Below, in pieces: positions 9,334 through 18,837 of a stretch of DNA of 64,000 nt (position 1 is the first letter of the stretch; each line of letters begins with the position of its first letter). A program made the translations under genes and the position numbers. The stretch spans positions 150,221 through 214,220 of the forward strand of contig NZ_QGMP01000003.1 of assembly GCF_003259185.1 (NCBI RefSeq), read 5' to 3'. Under the pieces are notes generated by a model. It saw only the letters and a program-made list of their open reading frames with translations. It ran no database searches and had not been told where the DNA came from. The DNA is from Isoalcanivorax indicus. GTDB lineage: Bacteria > Pseudomonadota > Gammaproteobacteria > Pseudomonadales > Alcanivoracaceae.

Positions 9334-10041
9334 TCACGGTGGCGCAACCTGATCCATGCGCGCCAGAATGATCTGTCGATACTGCAGCAGCCAGTCCGTG
9401 CGCCCGTGCTGATGGTAGTAGCGGGGCCGGGGCAATCGGGCGGCGAGGTCGGCGGCTTCCAGTGCGGTGAGTGCGGCGGCAGGCTTGCCGAAAAAGTGCT
9501 GTGCGGCGGCCTCGGCGCCGAAGATGCCTTCACCGAATTCGGCCACATTCAGGTACAGCTCCAGGATGCGCCGCTTGTCCAGGATCTGCTCCAGCATCAG
9601 GGTGATGGCCGCCTCTTGCGCCTTGCGTGGCCAGGATCGGCGCGGTGACAGGAACAGGTTGCGGGCCAGTTGCTGGCTGATGGTCGAGCCGCCCGCCACG
9701 GTATCACCCGCCGCCCGGTTGCGCTCCAGCGCGTGGCGCACGCCGTCCCAGTCGATGCCGCCATGCTCCATGAAGCGGCTGTCTTCTGCGGCCAGCGCGG
9801 CGCGCTTCAGATGCACCGAGATGCGCTCGTAATCCACCCAGGTGTACTGCAATCGCGCGGCGGCATTGTCTGCCTGCAGGCGGTCCAGCTCACGGGCCAT
9901 GAAGGCCGTTTCCAGGGGCGGATGGGTGCGGTACCACGCCAGCCAGGCGGCGAACCACAACTGCAGGACCAGGGCGGCCGCCAGCAGGACGGCCGGTACC
10001 CAAAACAGCAGGCGGCGCAGCAGGGAGGGGTGAGCAGGCAT
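9334..10041 (-). CDS. mtgA: Monofunctional biosynthetic peptidoglycan transglycosylase
   Basis: 235 residues with one N-terminal membrane anchor (about 9-36) and a GT51 domain. The family motifs are all present: EDSRFMEHGGIDW (catalytic Glu86), GGSTISQQLARNLFLS, RKAQEAA and KRRILELYLNVAEFG. It polymerises lipid II into glycan strands at the periplasmic face of the inner membrane. There is no transpeptidase domain, and length is typical for MtgA. Confidence 0.93.
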   Translation of the reverse strand: MPAHPSLLRRLLFWVPAVLLAAALVLQLWFAAWLAWYRTHPPLETAFMARELDRLQADNAAARLQYTWVDYERISVHLKRAALAAEDSRFMEHGGIDWDGVRHALERNRAAGDTVAGGSTISQQLARNLFLSPRRSWPRKAQEAAITLMLEQILDKRRILELYLNVAEFGEGIFGAEAAAQHFFGKPAAALTALEAADLAARLPRPRYYHQHGRTDWLLQYRQIILARMDQVAPP

Positions 10042-10069
10042 AGGGCAGGGTCCATCCGCAGAGGGGTGG

Positions 10070-11014
10070 CTATTGTTGCGCGTGGGCTCCTTGCTGACCA
10101 GCCCGCTGCTGATCCTCCAGCCACATCAGGATGTCGGCGGCGTAGTGGCCCCAGTGAGCGCCTTGCAACAGCAGATGCGGCGCCTCGGGATAGAAGCGGT
10201 AGGTCAGGCGTGGCGCCAGCTGGTGGCGCAGGCGCTCGATGGAGACCCGGGGAATCAGGTCATCGTTGCCGCCGTATAACAGCAGCGACGGGTAGGCGAT
10301 GTCCGCAGCGCTGTTCGATGCCCGATCGGTGAAGCGGATCAGGTCGCGGTAGGTGTCCATGCGCACCTGGCGCAGCACCTGCGGGTCTTCGGCCAGCCGT
10401 GCCGCACTGTGCGGGGTGTAGCGCGGGTCCTGCGGGTCGCGCGTCAGGGTGAAGGTATAGCCGGGCGTCAGGGTGGCGCCAACGGCCAGCGCGCCATTCC
10501 ACAGATAGCGCGTGCGCAGCCCCGCGCGCACCGACGGTGCGGCCAGGATGGCGCCGGCCACGGGCAAGTCGCTGTCGCTGGCCAGCACGCGCATGGCGAC
10601 GCCGCCGCCCATGCTTTCACCCAGCAGATAGAGCGGGGCGTCATAGTCTGCGGACCGCTGCCGGATACTGTCCCGGAGGTCGCGCAGCAGCGACTCGTCA
10701 CCAGGCCAGTGACCGGCTTCGGGATGGCTGCCGAAACCGCGCTGATCGGCGGCGTACACGGCGAAGCCCCGTTCGGCGAACCAGGGGCCAAGGTGATCGA
10801 AGGCTGCACGGTAATCCCCGAAACTGTGCAGGGCGATGATCACGCCGCGCAACTCGCCCTCCGGCTGCCAGACCGTCATCGCCGGGGCGTCATGATCTGC
10901 GCCCGCCGCAGGGCCACGGGCACAACCGCAAAGCAGCATCAAGACCAGTACACCGGCCACGATCAGGGGAGGACAGGGTGACGGGCGAGCGGGTGCAACG
11001 GTGGAAAGGGGCAT
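10070..11014 (-). CDS. Lipoprotein alpha/beta hydrolase (monoacylglycerol lipase-like)
   Basis: 314 residues from the ATG at 11014, chosen because it gives a lipoprotein signal ending L-C-G-C31. The frame stays open to 11137 but the extra residues look non-coding. Neither start has a good ribosome site. The domain runs from about 47 to 305: HSFGDY oxyanion region, GESMGG nucleophile elbow, GGNDDLIPR acid loop and a late His in PEAPHLL. This is the serine-aminopeptidase/lysophospholipase fold (hydrolase_4). It is divergent from the zinc operon. Confidence 0.75.
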   Translation of the reverse strand: MPLSTVAPARPSPCPPLIVAGVLVLMLLCGCARGPAAGADHDAPAMTVWQPEGELRGVIIALHSFGDYRAAFDHLGPWFAERGFAVYAADQRGFGSHPEAGHWPGDESLLRDLRDSIRQRSADYDAPLYLLGESMGGGVAMRVLASDSDLPVAGAILAAPSVRAGLRTRYLWNGALAVGATLTPGYTFTLTRDPQDPRYTPHSAARLAEDPQVLRQVRMDTYRDLIRFTDRASNSAADIAYPSLLLYGGNDDLIPRVSIERLRHQLAPRLTYRFYPEAPHLLLQGAHWGHYAADILMWLEDQQRAGQQGAHAQQ

Positions 11015-11117
11015 GATGGGTCCATGACTGGCGTAACATGTGCACGTAACATCCATGCAGTACAAGAGGTCAGTGTTCCGGATGCGCCATGGGGATCGAG
11101 TGAAGGTCGTCATTTTT

Positions 11118-11135
11118 GTTATGTTATAACGCATC
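11118..11135. promoter_or_regulatory. Candidate Zur box
   Basis: GTTATGTTATAACGCATC contains the left 13 bases of the symmetrical Zur operator GTTATGTTATAACATAAC; the right arm is degenerate. It lies about 75 bases before the DUF2796 operon, whose homologues in Pseudomonas and Vibrio are zinc-starvation induced. Both facts together support Zur control; binding is inferred. Confidence 0.6.
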
Positions 11136-11208
11136 ACGGCGAGCCGAGACCATTTGCTGGAACTCGGCGTGTGCTGTCCGGTTCATAGTCCTCTCAAGGA
11201 GAATGCCA

Positions 11209-11793
11209 ATGACGTCTGTATTCCGACCTGTTGTGCCTGCCCGTCTGGCGCTGGGCGCTTGCATGCTGATGGCCCTGGTGCCGCTGGCATCCGCCCATGG
11301 CGCACACGTGCATGGCCAGGGCCATCTGCAAATCGTGCGTGAGGGGGGCATGTTGCATGCCGAACTGACCGTGCCGGGGATGGATGTGGTGGGCTTTGAG
11401 CGGGTGCCCGAGGACGAGACCGGGAAGCAGGCCGTGCGTGACGCGCTGGCGTTGCTGGAACTGCCGGCCAATGTTCTGCGTACGCCGGCCGAAGCAGGTT
11501 GCACCCTCACCGGGAATCAGGCCGACACCGGGCTGCTGGCGGATGACCACGATCACCACGACCACCATCACGATCACGACCATGGCCACGGCGACAATCA
11601 TGACTCGGGGCACGCCGACTTTGTCGCCGCCTACACCTTCGATTGCAGCAACAGTGCCTCTCTGGACGCCCTGGACATCACCCTGTTCGATCATCTGCCC
11701 GGACTGGAGCGGCTGATCGTGCAAATGGTGTCGGATGACGGCCAGCGCGAGCAGCGTCTGCGTCGTGGTCAGCGCACGGTCGCCTTGCCTTGA
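11209..11793 (+). CDS. DUF2796 / ZrgA-like zinc-binding periplasmic protein
   Basis: 194 residues. The Sec signal peptide ends in ASA about residue 26, so the protein is exported. Residues about 112-135 form a His/Asp-rich metal-binding run (repeats of HDH and DHH), and the N-terminus of the mature protein also holds HGAHVHGQGH. This is DUF2796, the first protein of the zinc-linked ZrgABCDE (Vibrio) and PA4063-4066 (Pseudomonas) loci. ATG at 11209 was chosen over 11203 because AGGAG lies seven bases before it. The stop overlaps the ATPase start. Confidence 0.85.
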   Translation: MTSVFRPVVPARLALGACMLMALVPLASAHGAHVHGQGHLQIVREGGMLHAELTVPGMDVVGFERVPEDETGKQAVRDALALLELPANVLRTPAEAGCTLTGNQADTGLLADDHDHHDHHHDHDHGHGDNHDSGHADFVAAYTFDCSNSASLDALDITLFDHLPGLERLIVQMVSDDGQREQRLRRGQRTVALP

Positions 11794-12518
11794 TGACAGC
11801 CTCGATGACAGCCCCCGTTCTTGCGCTGACCGACGTCACGTTCCGCTGGCAGCCGCGCATGCCGGATGTACTGTCGATCCCGGCGTTCGAGATGGCCCAG
11901 GGCGAGCGGGTCTTTCTGGCGGGGCCCAGCGGCAGCGGCAAGAGCACCCTGCTGGCGCTGATCGCGGGCATTGCCACCCCGCGGGCGGGCCATGTCCAGG
12001 TGCTGGGCCAGCCACTGGGGGCCATGCGCGGCGCCGCCCGCGACCGGTTCCGCGCGGACCAGCTGGGCATCATCTTCCAGATGTTCAACTTGCTGCCGTA
12101 CTTGCCGGTATTGCAGAACGTTTTATTGCCCTGCCGCTTCTCGCGGTCCCGGCGCGAGCGCGCCATCGCCCGGGACGGCAGCCCCGAAGCCCAGGCCCGG
12201 CGATTGCTGGGCGCCCTGGGGCTGGAGGCGGATGATCTGCTGCGGCGGCCGGTCACGGCGCTGTCCGTGGGCCAGCAGCAGCGGGTGGCGGCCGCGCGCG
12301 CCCTGATGGGTTCGCCGGCGTTGGTGATTGCTGATGAGCCCACGTCAGCGCTGGATGCGGACCGACGCCTGGAGTTTGTCGACCTGCTGTCGAGCGAATG
12401 CGATGCCTCGGGCGCGGCGCTGTTGTTTGTCAGTCATGACCAGACGCTGGCCTCGCATTTTCCGCGCCATGTCAGTCTGCTGGATATCAATCATGCCGGT
12501 ACCGAGGTGAGACCATGA
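11793..12518 (+). CDS. ABC transporter ATP-binding protein (LolD/MacB-like), zinc operon
   Basis: 241 residues. Walker A GPSGSGKS lies near 45-52, Q-loop at FQMFNLLPYL, signature LSVGQQQR (a variant of LSGGQ) and Walker B VIADEPTSALD. It belongs to the LolD/MacB-type ATPases that pair with FtsX-like permeases. The start shares one base with the upstream stop and its own stop overlaps the permease start by four bases, so the three are translationally coupled. ATG at 11805 is an alternative start. Confidence 0.85.
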   Translation: MTASMTAPVLALTDVTFRWQPRMPDVLSIPAFEMAQGERVFLAGPSGSGKSTLLALIAGIATPRAGHVQVLGQPLGAMRGAARDRFRADQLGIIFQMFNLLPYLPVLQNVLLPCRFSRSRRERAIARDGSPEAQARRLLGALGLEADDLLRRPVTALSVGQQQRVAAARALMGSPALVIADEPTSALDADRRLEFVDLLSSECDASGAALLFVSHDQTLASHFPRHVSLLDINHAGTEVRP

Positions 12519-13774
12519 CAGTGTTGGCCCTGGCCCGGCGCAGTCTGTGGAATCGGCGCGGCACCGCCGCGCTGGTGGTCTGCTCCGTGGCGCTGAGCGT
12601 GGCCTTGTTGCTGGGCGTTGAACGGCTGCGCACGGAGGCGCGCGAGAGTTTTGCCAATACGCTGTCCGGCGTGGATCTGATCGTCGGCGCCCGCAGCGGC
12701 CCGATCAATCTGCTGCTGTACAGCGTGTTTCGCCTGGGTGACCCGGTCAACAATGTCAGTTGGGCGAGTTATCAGCGCATTGCGGACCATCCCCAGGTGG
12801 CCTGGGCCGTGCCGCTTTCGCTGGGCGACTCCCTGCGCGGCTTTCCGGTGCTCGGCACCAGCCAGGCCTACTTCACCCATTATCGCTATGGCCGCGACCA
12901 GAGCCTGCGTCTGGCGCAGGGCGAGATTTTCGACGGCATTTTTGATGCGGTGCTCGGGGCGGAGGTGGCGCGACGGCTGGGTTACGGGCCGGGCGATCAG
13001 ATTGTGCTGGCCCATGGCACCGGCGCTGTCAGCCTGACTCAACATGACGACAAGCCGTTCACGGTGGTGGGCGTGCTCGAGCGTACCGGCACGCCGGTGG
13101 ACAACACGGTACACATCAGCCTGGAAGGCATGGAGGCGATCCATGTGGACTGGCGCGGCGGCGCCCCGATTCCCGGGTTGTCCATTTCGGCGGAGCGGGT
13201 CAGGAACATGGACCTGACGCCCGATTCGGTCACGGCGGTGATGGTCGGGCTGACCTCACGCCGGGCGGTGTTCCAGGTGCAGCGGCAGATCAATACCGAC
13301 CGCGATGAAGCCCTGATGGCGATCATGCCCGGGTTGACGCTGCAACAACTGTGGGACCTGATGCGCGTTGGCGAAAACGCCCTGCTGGCGGTGTCGGCAC
13401 TGGTCATGCTGGTGGCGCTGACGGTGATGCTCACGGCATTGCTCACGGGCCTCAATGAGCGCCGCCGGGAGATGGCGTTGCTGCGTGCGCTGGGGGCCAG
13501 GCCGTGGCAGATCTTCGCGTTGATCATCGGTGAATCGCTGCTGCTGAGTGTGCTGGGTGCGCTGTTCGGCGTGGCCCTGCTCCAGGTGCTGGCACTGGGC
13601 GCCAGTGGCTGGGTCAGTGGCCAGCTCGGGCTGACGGTTACCCTGTGGCCGCCGACCCTGCACGAGATGAAGATGCTGGCGCTGCTGTTTGCCGGTGGCA
13701 TACTGGTGGGCCTGTGGCCTGCCTGGCGGGCCTACCGCAACGCACTCACCGATGGCATGGCCATCCGCATGTAA
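12515..13774 (+). CDS. FtsX-like ABC permease, zinc operon
   Basis: 419 residues with one N-terminal TM (about 17-35), a large periplasmic domain of the MacB_PCD type (about 40-275) and three C-terminal TM helices (about 288-415), with RRREMALLRALGA between the first two. This is the MacB/LolC-type permease layout. With the preceding ATPase it forms a mechanotransmission-type complex rather than a channel importer, so how it serves zinc homeostasis is open. ATGA overlap with the ATPase gene. Confidence 0.85.
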   Translation: MTVLALARRSLWNRRGTAALVVCSVALSVALLLGVERLRTEARESFANTLSGVDLIVGARSGPINLLLYSVFRLGDPVNNVSWASYQRIADHPQVAWAVPLSLGDSLRGFPVLGTSQAYFTHYRYGRDQSLRLAQGEIFDGIFDAVLGAEVARRLGYGPGDQIVLAHGTGAVSLTQHDDKPFTVVGVLERTGTPVDNTVHISLEGMEAIHVDWRGGAPIPGLSISAERVRNMDLTPDSVTAVMVGLTSRRAVFQVQRQINTDRDEALMAIMPGLTLQQLWDLMRVGENALLAVSALVMLVALTVMLTALLTGLNERRREMALLRALGARPWQIFALIIGESLLLSVLGALFGVALLQVLALGASGWVSGQLGLTVTLWPPTLHEMKMLALLFAGGILVGLWPAWRAYRNALTDGMAIRM

Positions 13775-13790
13775 CCGAGGCTTCCTGTTT

Positions 13791-14336
13791 ATGATTCGCT
13801 CGCTGTTCCGATCCCTGGGCGCAGCCGCGCTGCTCGCGCTGGCCATGCCGCTGTCTGCGGCGGATATCACCCTGGAATGGGATGACATGATTCCCGAGGG
13901 CTGGCCGCCCGCCGAACTGTTCGAAGGCATCAATATCGACGAGTTGCAGGATGACGACCCGGAAGCCATCGAGTTCTTTGCCAAGATCGAGCAGCTGTGG
14001 GATGAAGCCCCCATGGTCGAGTCGCTGGACGGCAAACGGGTACGCCTGCCCGGCTACGCGATTCCCCTGGAAGGGGACAGTCGCTCGGTGACCAGTTTCC
14101 TGCTGGTGCCCTACTTCGGGGCCTGCATTCATGTGCCGCCGCCGCCGCGCAACCAGACCGTGCTGGTGAACATGGCCGAAGGCAAGACGGCACGAATCCG
14201 CCATGCCTTCTTCACCGTGTGGGTGACCGGCACCATGACGGTGGAAACCAGCGAAACCGATCTGGCCCTGACCGGCTATACGATTACCGCTGACAAGGTG
14301 GAGCCCTACGAGCCTGATGACAGCGCCGGTTACTGA
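13791..14336 (+). CDS. DUF3299 periplasmic protein, zinc operon
   Basis: 181 residues. Signal peptide ends near residue 22 (LSAAD). The core motif LPGYAIPLEGD...FLLVPYFGACIHVPPPPRNQ is characteristic of DUF3299, with an invariant Cys-Ile-His that could bind metal. The ATG at 13791 lies 16 bases after the permease stop. Homologues close the zinc-linked DUF2796/ABC operon in Pseudomonas. Specific role unknown. Confidence 0.8.
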   Translation: MIRSLFRSLGAAALLALAMPLSAADITLEWDDMIPEGWPPAELFEGINIDELQDDDPEAIEFFAKIEQLWDEAPMVESLDGKRVRLPGYAIPLEGDSRSVTSFLLVPYFGACIHVPPPPRNQTVLVNMAEGKTARIRHAFFTVWVTGTMTVETSETDLALTGYTITADKVEPYEPDDSAGY

Positions 14337-14348
14337 GACGCCCCCGGT

Positions 14349-15086
14349 ATGGACCCTGTCTGGTGGCTGATACTGCCCGCCGCATTTCTCGGGGGTGCAC
14401 TGAATGCGGTGGCCGGCGGCGGCAGCTTTCTGACGCTGCCGGCGTTGCTCTGGGCCGGTGTGCCGCCGGTGGCCGCCAATGCCACAGGGACGCTGTCGTT
14501 GCTGCCCGGTTATCTGGCCAGTTGTGCGGGCTACCGTCGCGAGCTGCGCCGGGTGTGGCAGGACTGGCCACTGCCGGGGATCCTGCTGCTGACGGTAGCG
14601 GGCGGTGGCCTTGGGGCCGCCTTGTTGCTGCTCACCAGCGATGTGCTGTTTCGCGCCCTGGTGCCCTGGCTGCTCGGGCTGGCCACCGTGCTGTTTCTTC
14701 TGGCGCCGCGCTTGCTCGGGGTGACGCGTCGCCTGCCATGGGGGGCGCTCGCGGTCGCGCTGTTACTGGTGTCGGTATACGGCGGCTACTTCAATGGTGG
14801 TCTGGGTATCATGCTGCTGGCGCTGTTCGTGCTGGCGGGGCCGGGTGATCTGCACCAGGCCAACGCCCTGAAAAATGTCTGTTCTGCCTTGCTCACCCTG
14901 ATGGCGGTGCTGGCCTACGCTCTGGGCGGCGCACTGGTGTGGCGCCTTGGTGTGCCGATGATGCTGGCCGGGGCTCTCGGGGGCTATGTCGGCGCGGCAT
15001 GGGGACGGCACCTGCCTGTCGCGGTGCTGCGCGGGCTGGTGATCTTCACCGGTGCGAGCATGACCCTCTGGTTTGCCGTGACCTGA
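14349..15086 (+). CDS. TauE/SafE-family membrane transporter
   Basis: 245 residues, very hydrophobic, with about eight TM helices. The family motifs GGALNAVAGGGSFLTLPALL in the first helix pair and YGGYFNGGLGIMLLALF in the second half are clear. Members export or import sulfite, taurine-derived anions or similar. It begins only 12 bases after the DUF3299 gene, so it may be read through from the zinc operon, but nothing ties it to zinc. Confidence 0.85.
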   Translation: MDPVWWLILPAAFLGGALNAVAGGGSFLTLPALLWAGVPPVAANATGTLSLLPGYLASCAGYRRELRRVWQDWPLPGILLLTVAGGGLGAALLLLTSDVLFRALVPWLLGLATVLFLLAPRLLGVTRRLPWGALAVALLLVSVYGGYFNGGLGIMLLALFVLAGPGDLHQANALKNVCSALLTLMAVLAYALGGALVWRLGVPMMLAGALGGYVGAAWGRHLPVAVLRGLVIFTGASMTLWFAVT

Positions 15087-15171
15087 TACGCGCCGTTGCA
15101 CAGTCAGGGTGCAACCCGGTCCCGGGATGGCGTAGGCTCAGGGGTGTACCCTCAATCTGAGGGGAGACTCA

Positions 15172-18039
15172 GTGCGCAGGGACAGCATGGTGTTCAGACA
15201 ATCCTTCGGCCGGGCTCTGGGCGTTGCCACCGCAACCCTTTTCAGTGTCCCGGTGGCCGCAGCACACGATAGCCAGCCCCTGGTGGACGATCTGCGTCTG
15301 CTGTATATCAGCGCAGTGATCATTCTGATCCTGTGTCTGTCTGTGGTCTGGGCGCTGCGTCAGGCGCGCAAGCTGATGGATCGGCGTATTCGCACCGCCA
15401 ATGCGAGGTTGCGTGCTGAACGCGACATGCTCGCCGGGGAGCGTCAGCGACTGGATAACCTGATGCATACGGCGCCCGCCGTCATCTACAGCGCCCGGCT
15501 TGGCGATCGTGAACTCACCTACCTGAGCCCCAACTTCACTACACTGCTGGGTTATCCGGTGACCTCCGAAGTGCTGGAGGTGCACTGGTGGAGCCATCGC
15601 TTGCACCCGGAGGATTCGCCACGCGTCGATACCCTGGAATGGGATCGCTGGGACAACGATCAGTATGTTGGCTATTACCGTTTCCGCCATGCCGATGGCA
15701 GTTGGCGCTGGATCGAGGACCGCTGCCGACTGATTCGCGACCAGGAGGGCACGCCGCGCGAGCGCGTGGGCAGCCTGGCGGATATTACCGAGCGGGTTGA
15801 ACTCGAAGGGCGGCTGGAGCGCGAGCAGCAACGTGCCAATCTGGCGCTCACGGGTGCCAATCTGGGCCTGTGGGAGTGGCAGCTCAGTACCGATGACGTG
15901 GTCTTCAATGATCGCTGGGCGGCGATGCTGGGCTACAAGCCCGAGGAAGTCGTGCATTCCATGCGCGATGCCGCCCAGCTGGTTCACCCCGAAGATCGTC
16001 GCCATGTGCGCGAGGCGCTGGTGCGGCATCTGACCGGCCAGACCGACCACTATCAGGCGGAATACCGGATGCGTCACCGCGACGGGCACTGGGTCTGGGT
16101 GCTGGATCGCGGACGGGTCATGGCGCGCGACCGGAACGGACATGCGCTGCGGGCCAGCGGCACGCATCTTGATGTCACCGAGTTGTATCTGTCGCGGGAA
16201 CTGCTGCGGGAAAACGAGGAAAAATTCCGCTCTCTGTACGAGTACGCTCCCATCGGCATCATGCTCAATCGCATGTCGGACGGGCGTTTTGTGGAAGTCA
16301 ACGAAGCCATCGTTCAGATGACCGGGTACAGCCAGGAGGCCCTCCTGGCGATGAACTTCTGGGACCTGACGCCGGAAGACTATGTGGATGAAGAAGCGGC
16401 GCATTTCGAAAGCCTGAGCAGCACCGGTGTGTACGGTCCGTATGAAAAGATGCTGCAGTGTGCGGACGGCAGGCGCTTGCCGGTGCAGGTCAATGGCGCG
16501 CTGATACTGGACCGCCATGGTGAAGCCATGGTCTGGATGCTGATCCAGGACATCAGCGAACGACAGCGTGCCGAGCGCCTCAAGAGAGAGTTTGTGTCCA
16601 CGGTCAGCCATGAGTTGCGCACCCCGCTGACCTCCATCAAGGGCGCGCTCGGGCTGCTGTCGGGCGGCGCCTTTGGCACCATGCCCGATGCCGTGCGGCA
16701 ACTGCTGGATATTGCGGTCAAGAACAGTGACCGGCTGACGCTGTTGATCAATGACCTGCTGGACATGGAGAAGATTGCAGCGGGCAACATGCGGTTCGAT
16801 ATGCAGCCCCATGCCCTGCAGCCCTTGTTGCAACAGGCGCTGGAGAGCAATCGTGGCTATGCCCAGCAGTATCAGGCGCGGCTGGTCTTGCGCGATGACG
16901 CGCCCGGCGTGCATGTGCGGGTGGACGGTGACCGCTTCCTGCAGGTCATGGCCAACCTGCTGTCCAACGCCATCAAGTTCTCACCTCCCGGGGGCGAGGT
17001 GGAGGTGCGCATGGTGGCGCGCGGCAGGAAGGCGGTGCGGATCATGGTCACCGATCAGGGGCCCGGCGTGCCGGAAGATTTCCGGCAGCAGCTGTTCGGG
17101 CGCTTTACCCAGGCAGACAGCTCGGACACGCGCCCCAAAGGTGGCACAGGGCTTGGTCTGGCCATCACCAGAGAGCTGGTCGAGCGTATGGGGGGGCGTA
17201 TTGCGCTGGCGGATCACGAAGGCTCCGGCGCCTGCTTTTACGTGGAATTGCCCAGCATTGTGGTATCCGACGATAACGAGGTCGAGGCGGACAGCTTGCT
17301 GATAGTGGATGACCGGGCGGACGTGGCCATGCGCCTCACCGCGTTGTTGCACGACGCCGGTTATGTTGCTGAACGGTCGCCGGACACGCAGGACGCCTTG
17401 ACCAGGCTCCACAACGAGATGTTTGCGGCCGTGATCGTGGATGTACACCTGGAGGGCGTGCTCGATTTCCTGCGGGACACGCGGGCAGATGAACGACTGT
17501 CGCAGTTGCCGGTGGTCATCGTCGCGGCGTCGGTGGAGGACGGCCACTTGCGGCTGTCTGCAGATCTGGAAGCGCTCGACTGGTTGCCCAAACCGGTGGA
17601 CCGTCAACGGCTGCGTGATGCGTTACGGCTTGGCCTGCCTCATCCCGGGCAGAATGGGCGGCCCCGGGTGCTGCATGTCGAAGATGACATGGATCTGAGC
17701 AGGGTGCTGTCGCTGGTCGGGCGTGAACTGGCGGATTTCGACGTGGCGCCGACCCTGGCAGAGGCCAATGCCTGCCTGGCCCGCCATCACTATGACGTGG
17801 TGGTGCTCGACCTGACCTTGCCGGACGGGAGCGGAAGCAGTCTGTTGCCGGTCATGAGCCGGATGTCACCCGCGCCCGCTGTGGTTATCCTGTCTGCCTC
17901 GGATGCTGATATTCAGGACAGTGAGGCGATGCAGGCCGACGTGGTGGCCGCGCTGGTGAAATCCCGCGCCTCGAATGCCTCACTGCTGGAAACCTTGCGC
18001 CGCGCCGTCGATCATGCGCGGGCAGACCAACGGAGATGA
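15172..18039 (+). CDS. Hybrid sensor histidine kinase: TM, three PAS, HisKA, HATPase, two receiver domains
   Basis: 955 residues. After a signal-like head and a TM helix (about 42-62) come three PAS domains (about 95-215, 222-342, 350-468). They are followed by HisKA with phospho-accepting His480 in SHELRTPLTS, a HATPase domain with NAIKFSPPGGE and GTGLGLAI, and two receivers with acceptor aspartates D757 and D880. REC1 has DD and KP; REC2 keeps ED and K, so both look usable. GTG at 15172 has GGAG five bases upstream; ATG at 15187 is the alternative. First gene of a six-gene operon with two further response regulators, a barrel, a HEAT protein and a glycosyltransferase. Confidence 0.9.
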   Translation: MRRDSMVFRQSFGRALGVATATLFSVPVAAAHDSQPLVDDLRLLYISAVIILILCLSVVWALRQARKLMDRRIRTANARLRAERDMLAGERQRLDNLMHTAPAVIYSARLGDRELTYLSPNFTTLLGYPVTSEVLEVHWWSHRLHPEDSPRVDTLEWDRWDNDQYVGYYRFRHADGSWRWIEDRCRLIRDQEGTPRERVGSLADITERVELEGRLEREQQRANLALTGANLGLWEWQLSTDDVVFNDRWAAMLGYKPEEVVHSMRDAAQLVHPEDRRHVREALVRHLTGQTDHYQAEYRMRHRDGHWVWVLDRGRVMARDRNGHALRASGTHLDVTELYLSRELLRENEEKFRSLYEYAPIGIMLNRMSDGRFVEVNEAIVQMTGYSQEALLAMNFWDLTPEDYVDEEAAHFESLSSTGVYGPYEKMLQCADGRRLPVQVNGALILDRHGEAMVWMLIQDISERQRAERLKREFVSTVSHELRTPLTSIKGALGLLSGGAFGTMPDAVRQLLDIAVKNSDRLTLLINDLLDMEKIAAGNMRFDMQPHALQPLLQQALESNRGYAQQYQARLVLRDDAPGVHVRVDGDRFLQVMANLLSNAIKFSPPGGEVEVRMVARGRKAVRIMVTDQGPGVPEDFRQQLFGRFTQADSSDTRPKGGTGLGLAITRELVERMGGRIALADHEGSGACFYVELPSIVVSDDNEVEADSLLIVDDRADVAMRLTALLHDAGYVAERSPDTQDALTRLHNEMFAAVIVDVHLEGVLDFLRDTRADERLSQLPVVIVAASVEDGHLRLSADLEALDWLPKPVDRQRLRDALRLGLPHPGQNGRPRVLHVEDDMDLSRVLSLVGRELADFDVAPTLAEANACLARHHYDVVVLDLTLPDGSGSSLLPVMSRMSPAPAVVILSASDADIQDSEAMQADVVAALVKSRASNASLLETLRRAVDHARADQRR

Positions 18040-18041
18040 TG

Positions 18042-18434
18042 ATGGCCGAACTCAAACGCATCCTGTATGTGGAAGATGAACCCGATATTCGCGCCGTTGC
18101 AGAACTGGCGCTGGAGACCGTGGGTGGCTTTGAACTGTGCAGTTGCCACAATGGCGAGGATGCCCTGCGCAAGGCGGAAGCGTTTGCGCCGCAGTTGATG
18201 ATTCTGGACGTGATGATGCCCGGCATGGATGGGCCGACCACGCTGGCGGCGTTGCATGAAGTGCCTGCGCTGGCGACGGTGCCCGCCGTGTTCATGACGG
18301 CCAAGGTGCAACCCGATGAAGTGAGCCAGTTGCTGGCGCTGGGGGCGCTGGAAGTGATTGCCAAACCGTTTGATCCCATGCAGCTGGCCCAGCGCGTACG
18401 CATTATCTGGGATGCGCATCAGTTGGGGAGATAA
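18042..18434 (+). CDS. Single-domain response regulator (first of two)
   Basis: 130 residues, a receiver only, with no output domain. Acid pair E11/D12, phospho-acceptor D56 (LMILDVMMPGMDG), MTAK switch threonine and AKPF lysine. Three consecutive ATG codons follow GGAG; the third (18042) gives six-base spacing. It would relay phosphate from the upstream hybrid kinase or act by protein contact. Starts two bases after the kinase stop. Confidence 0.9.
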   Translation: MAELKRILYVEDEPDIRAVAELALETVGGFELCSCHNGEDALRKAEAFAPQLMILDVMMPGMDGPTTLAALHEVPALATVPAVFMTAKVQPDEVSQLLALGALEVIAKPFDPMQLAQRVRIIWDAHQLGR

Positions 18435-18435
18435 C

Positions 18436-18837
18436 GTGACGGAACCGTTGGTATTGCTGGTGGAAGATGACCCGCTGGTAGGCGAGCTGCTGGAGTATCT
18501 GCTCGGGCGTGAGGGGTTTGCTGTCCACTGGTCGCGGGATGGGCGCGCGGCCCATGAGCAGATTGCCTCGGGCCGGGCATTCGCCGGCGCCGTCCTGGAT
18601 GTCATGTTGCCCTACGTGGATGGCTACTCGCTGGTGCGTCAGTTGCGTGACAGCGAGGCGCACGCGGGCATACCGATCCTGATGCTGACAGCCCGTGCCC
18701 AGGAACAGGATGTGGTACGGGCACTGGATCTCGGCGCGGACGATTATCTGGTCAAGCCGTTCCAGCCCGGCGAGCTGACCGCACGACTCAGGCGCCTGAT
18801 GAAGCGCCGTGACACGCCAGGGAGACACGCCACATGA
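18436..18837 (+). CDS. Single-domain response regulator (second of two)
   Basis: 133 residues, receiver domain only. Acids E10/D11, acceptor D55 (GAVLDVMLPYVDG), LTAR and VKPF complete the phosphorylation pocket. It has OmpR-type receiver features (DLGADDYLVKPF) but stops before any DNA-binding domain. GTG start at 18436 with GGGGAG five bases upstream, one base after the previous stop; its own stop overlaps the next gene by four bases. Confidence 0.88.
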   Translation: MTEPLVLLVEDDPLVGELLEYLLGREGFAVHWSRDGRAAHEQIASGRAFAGAVLDVMLPYVDGYSLVRQLRDSEAHAGIPILMLTARAQEQDVVRALDLGADDYLVKPFQPGELTARLRRLMKRRDTPGRHAT

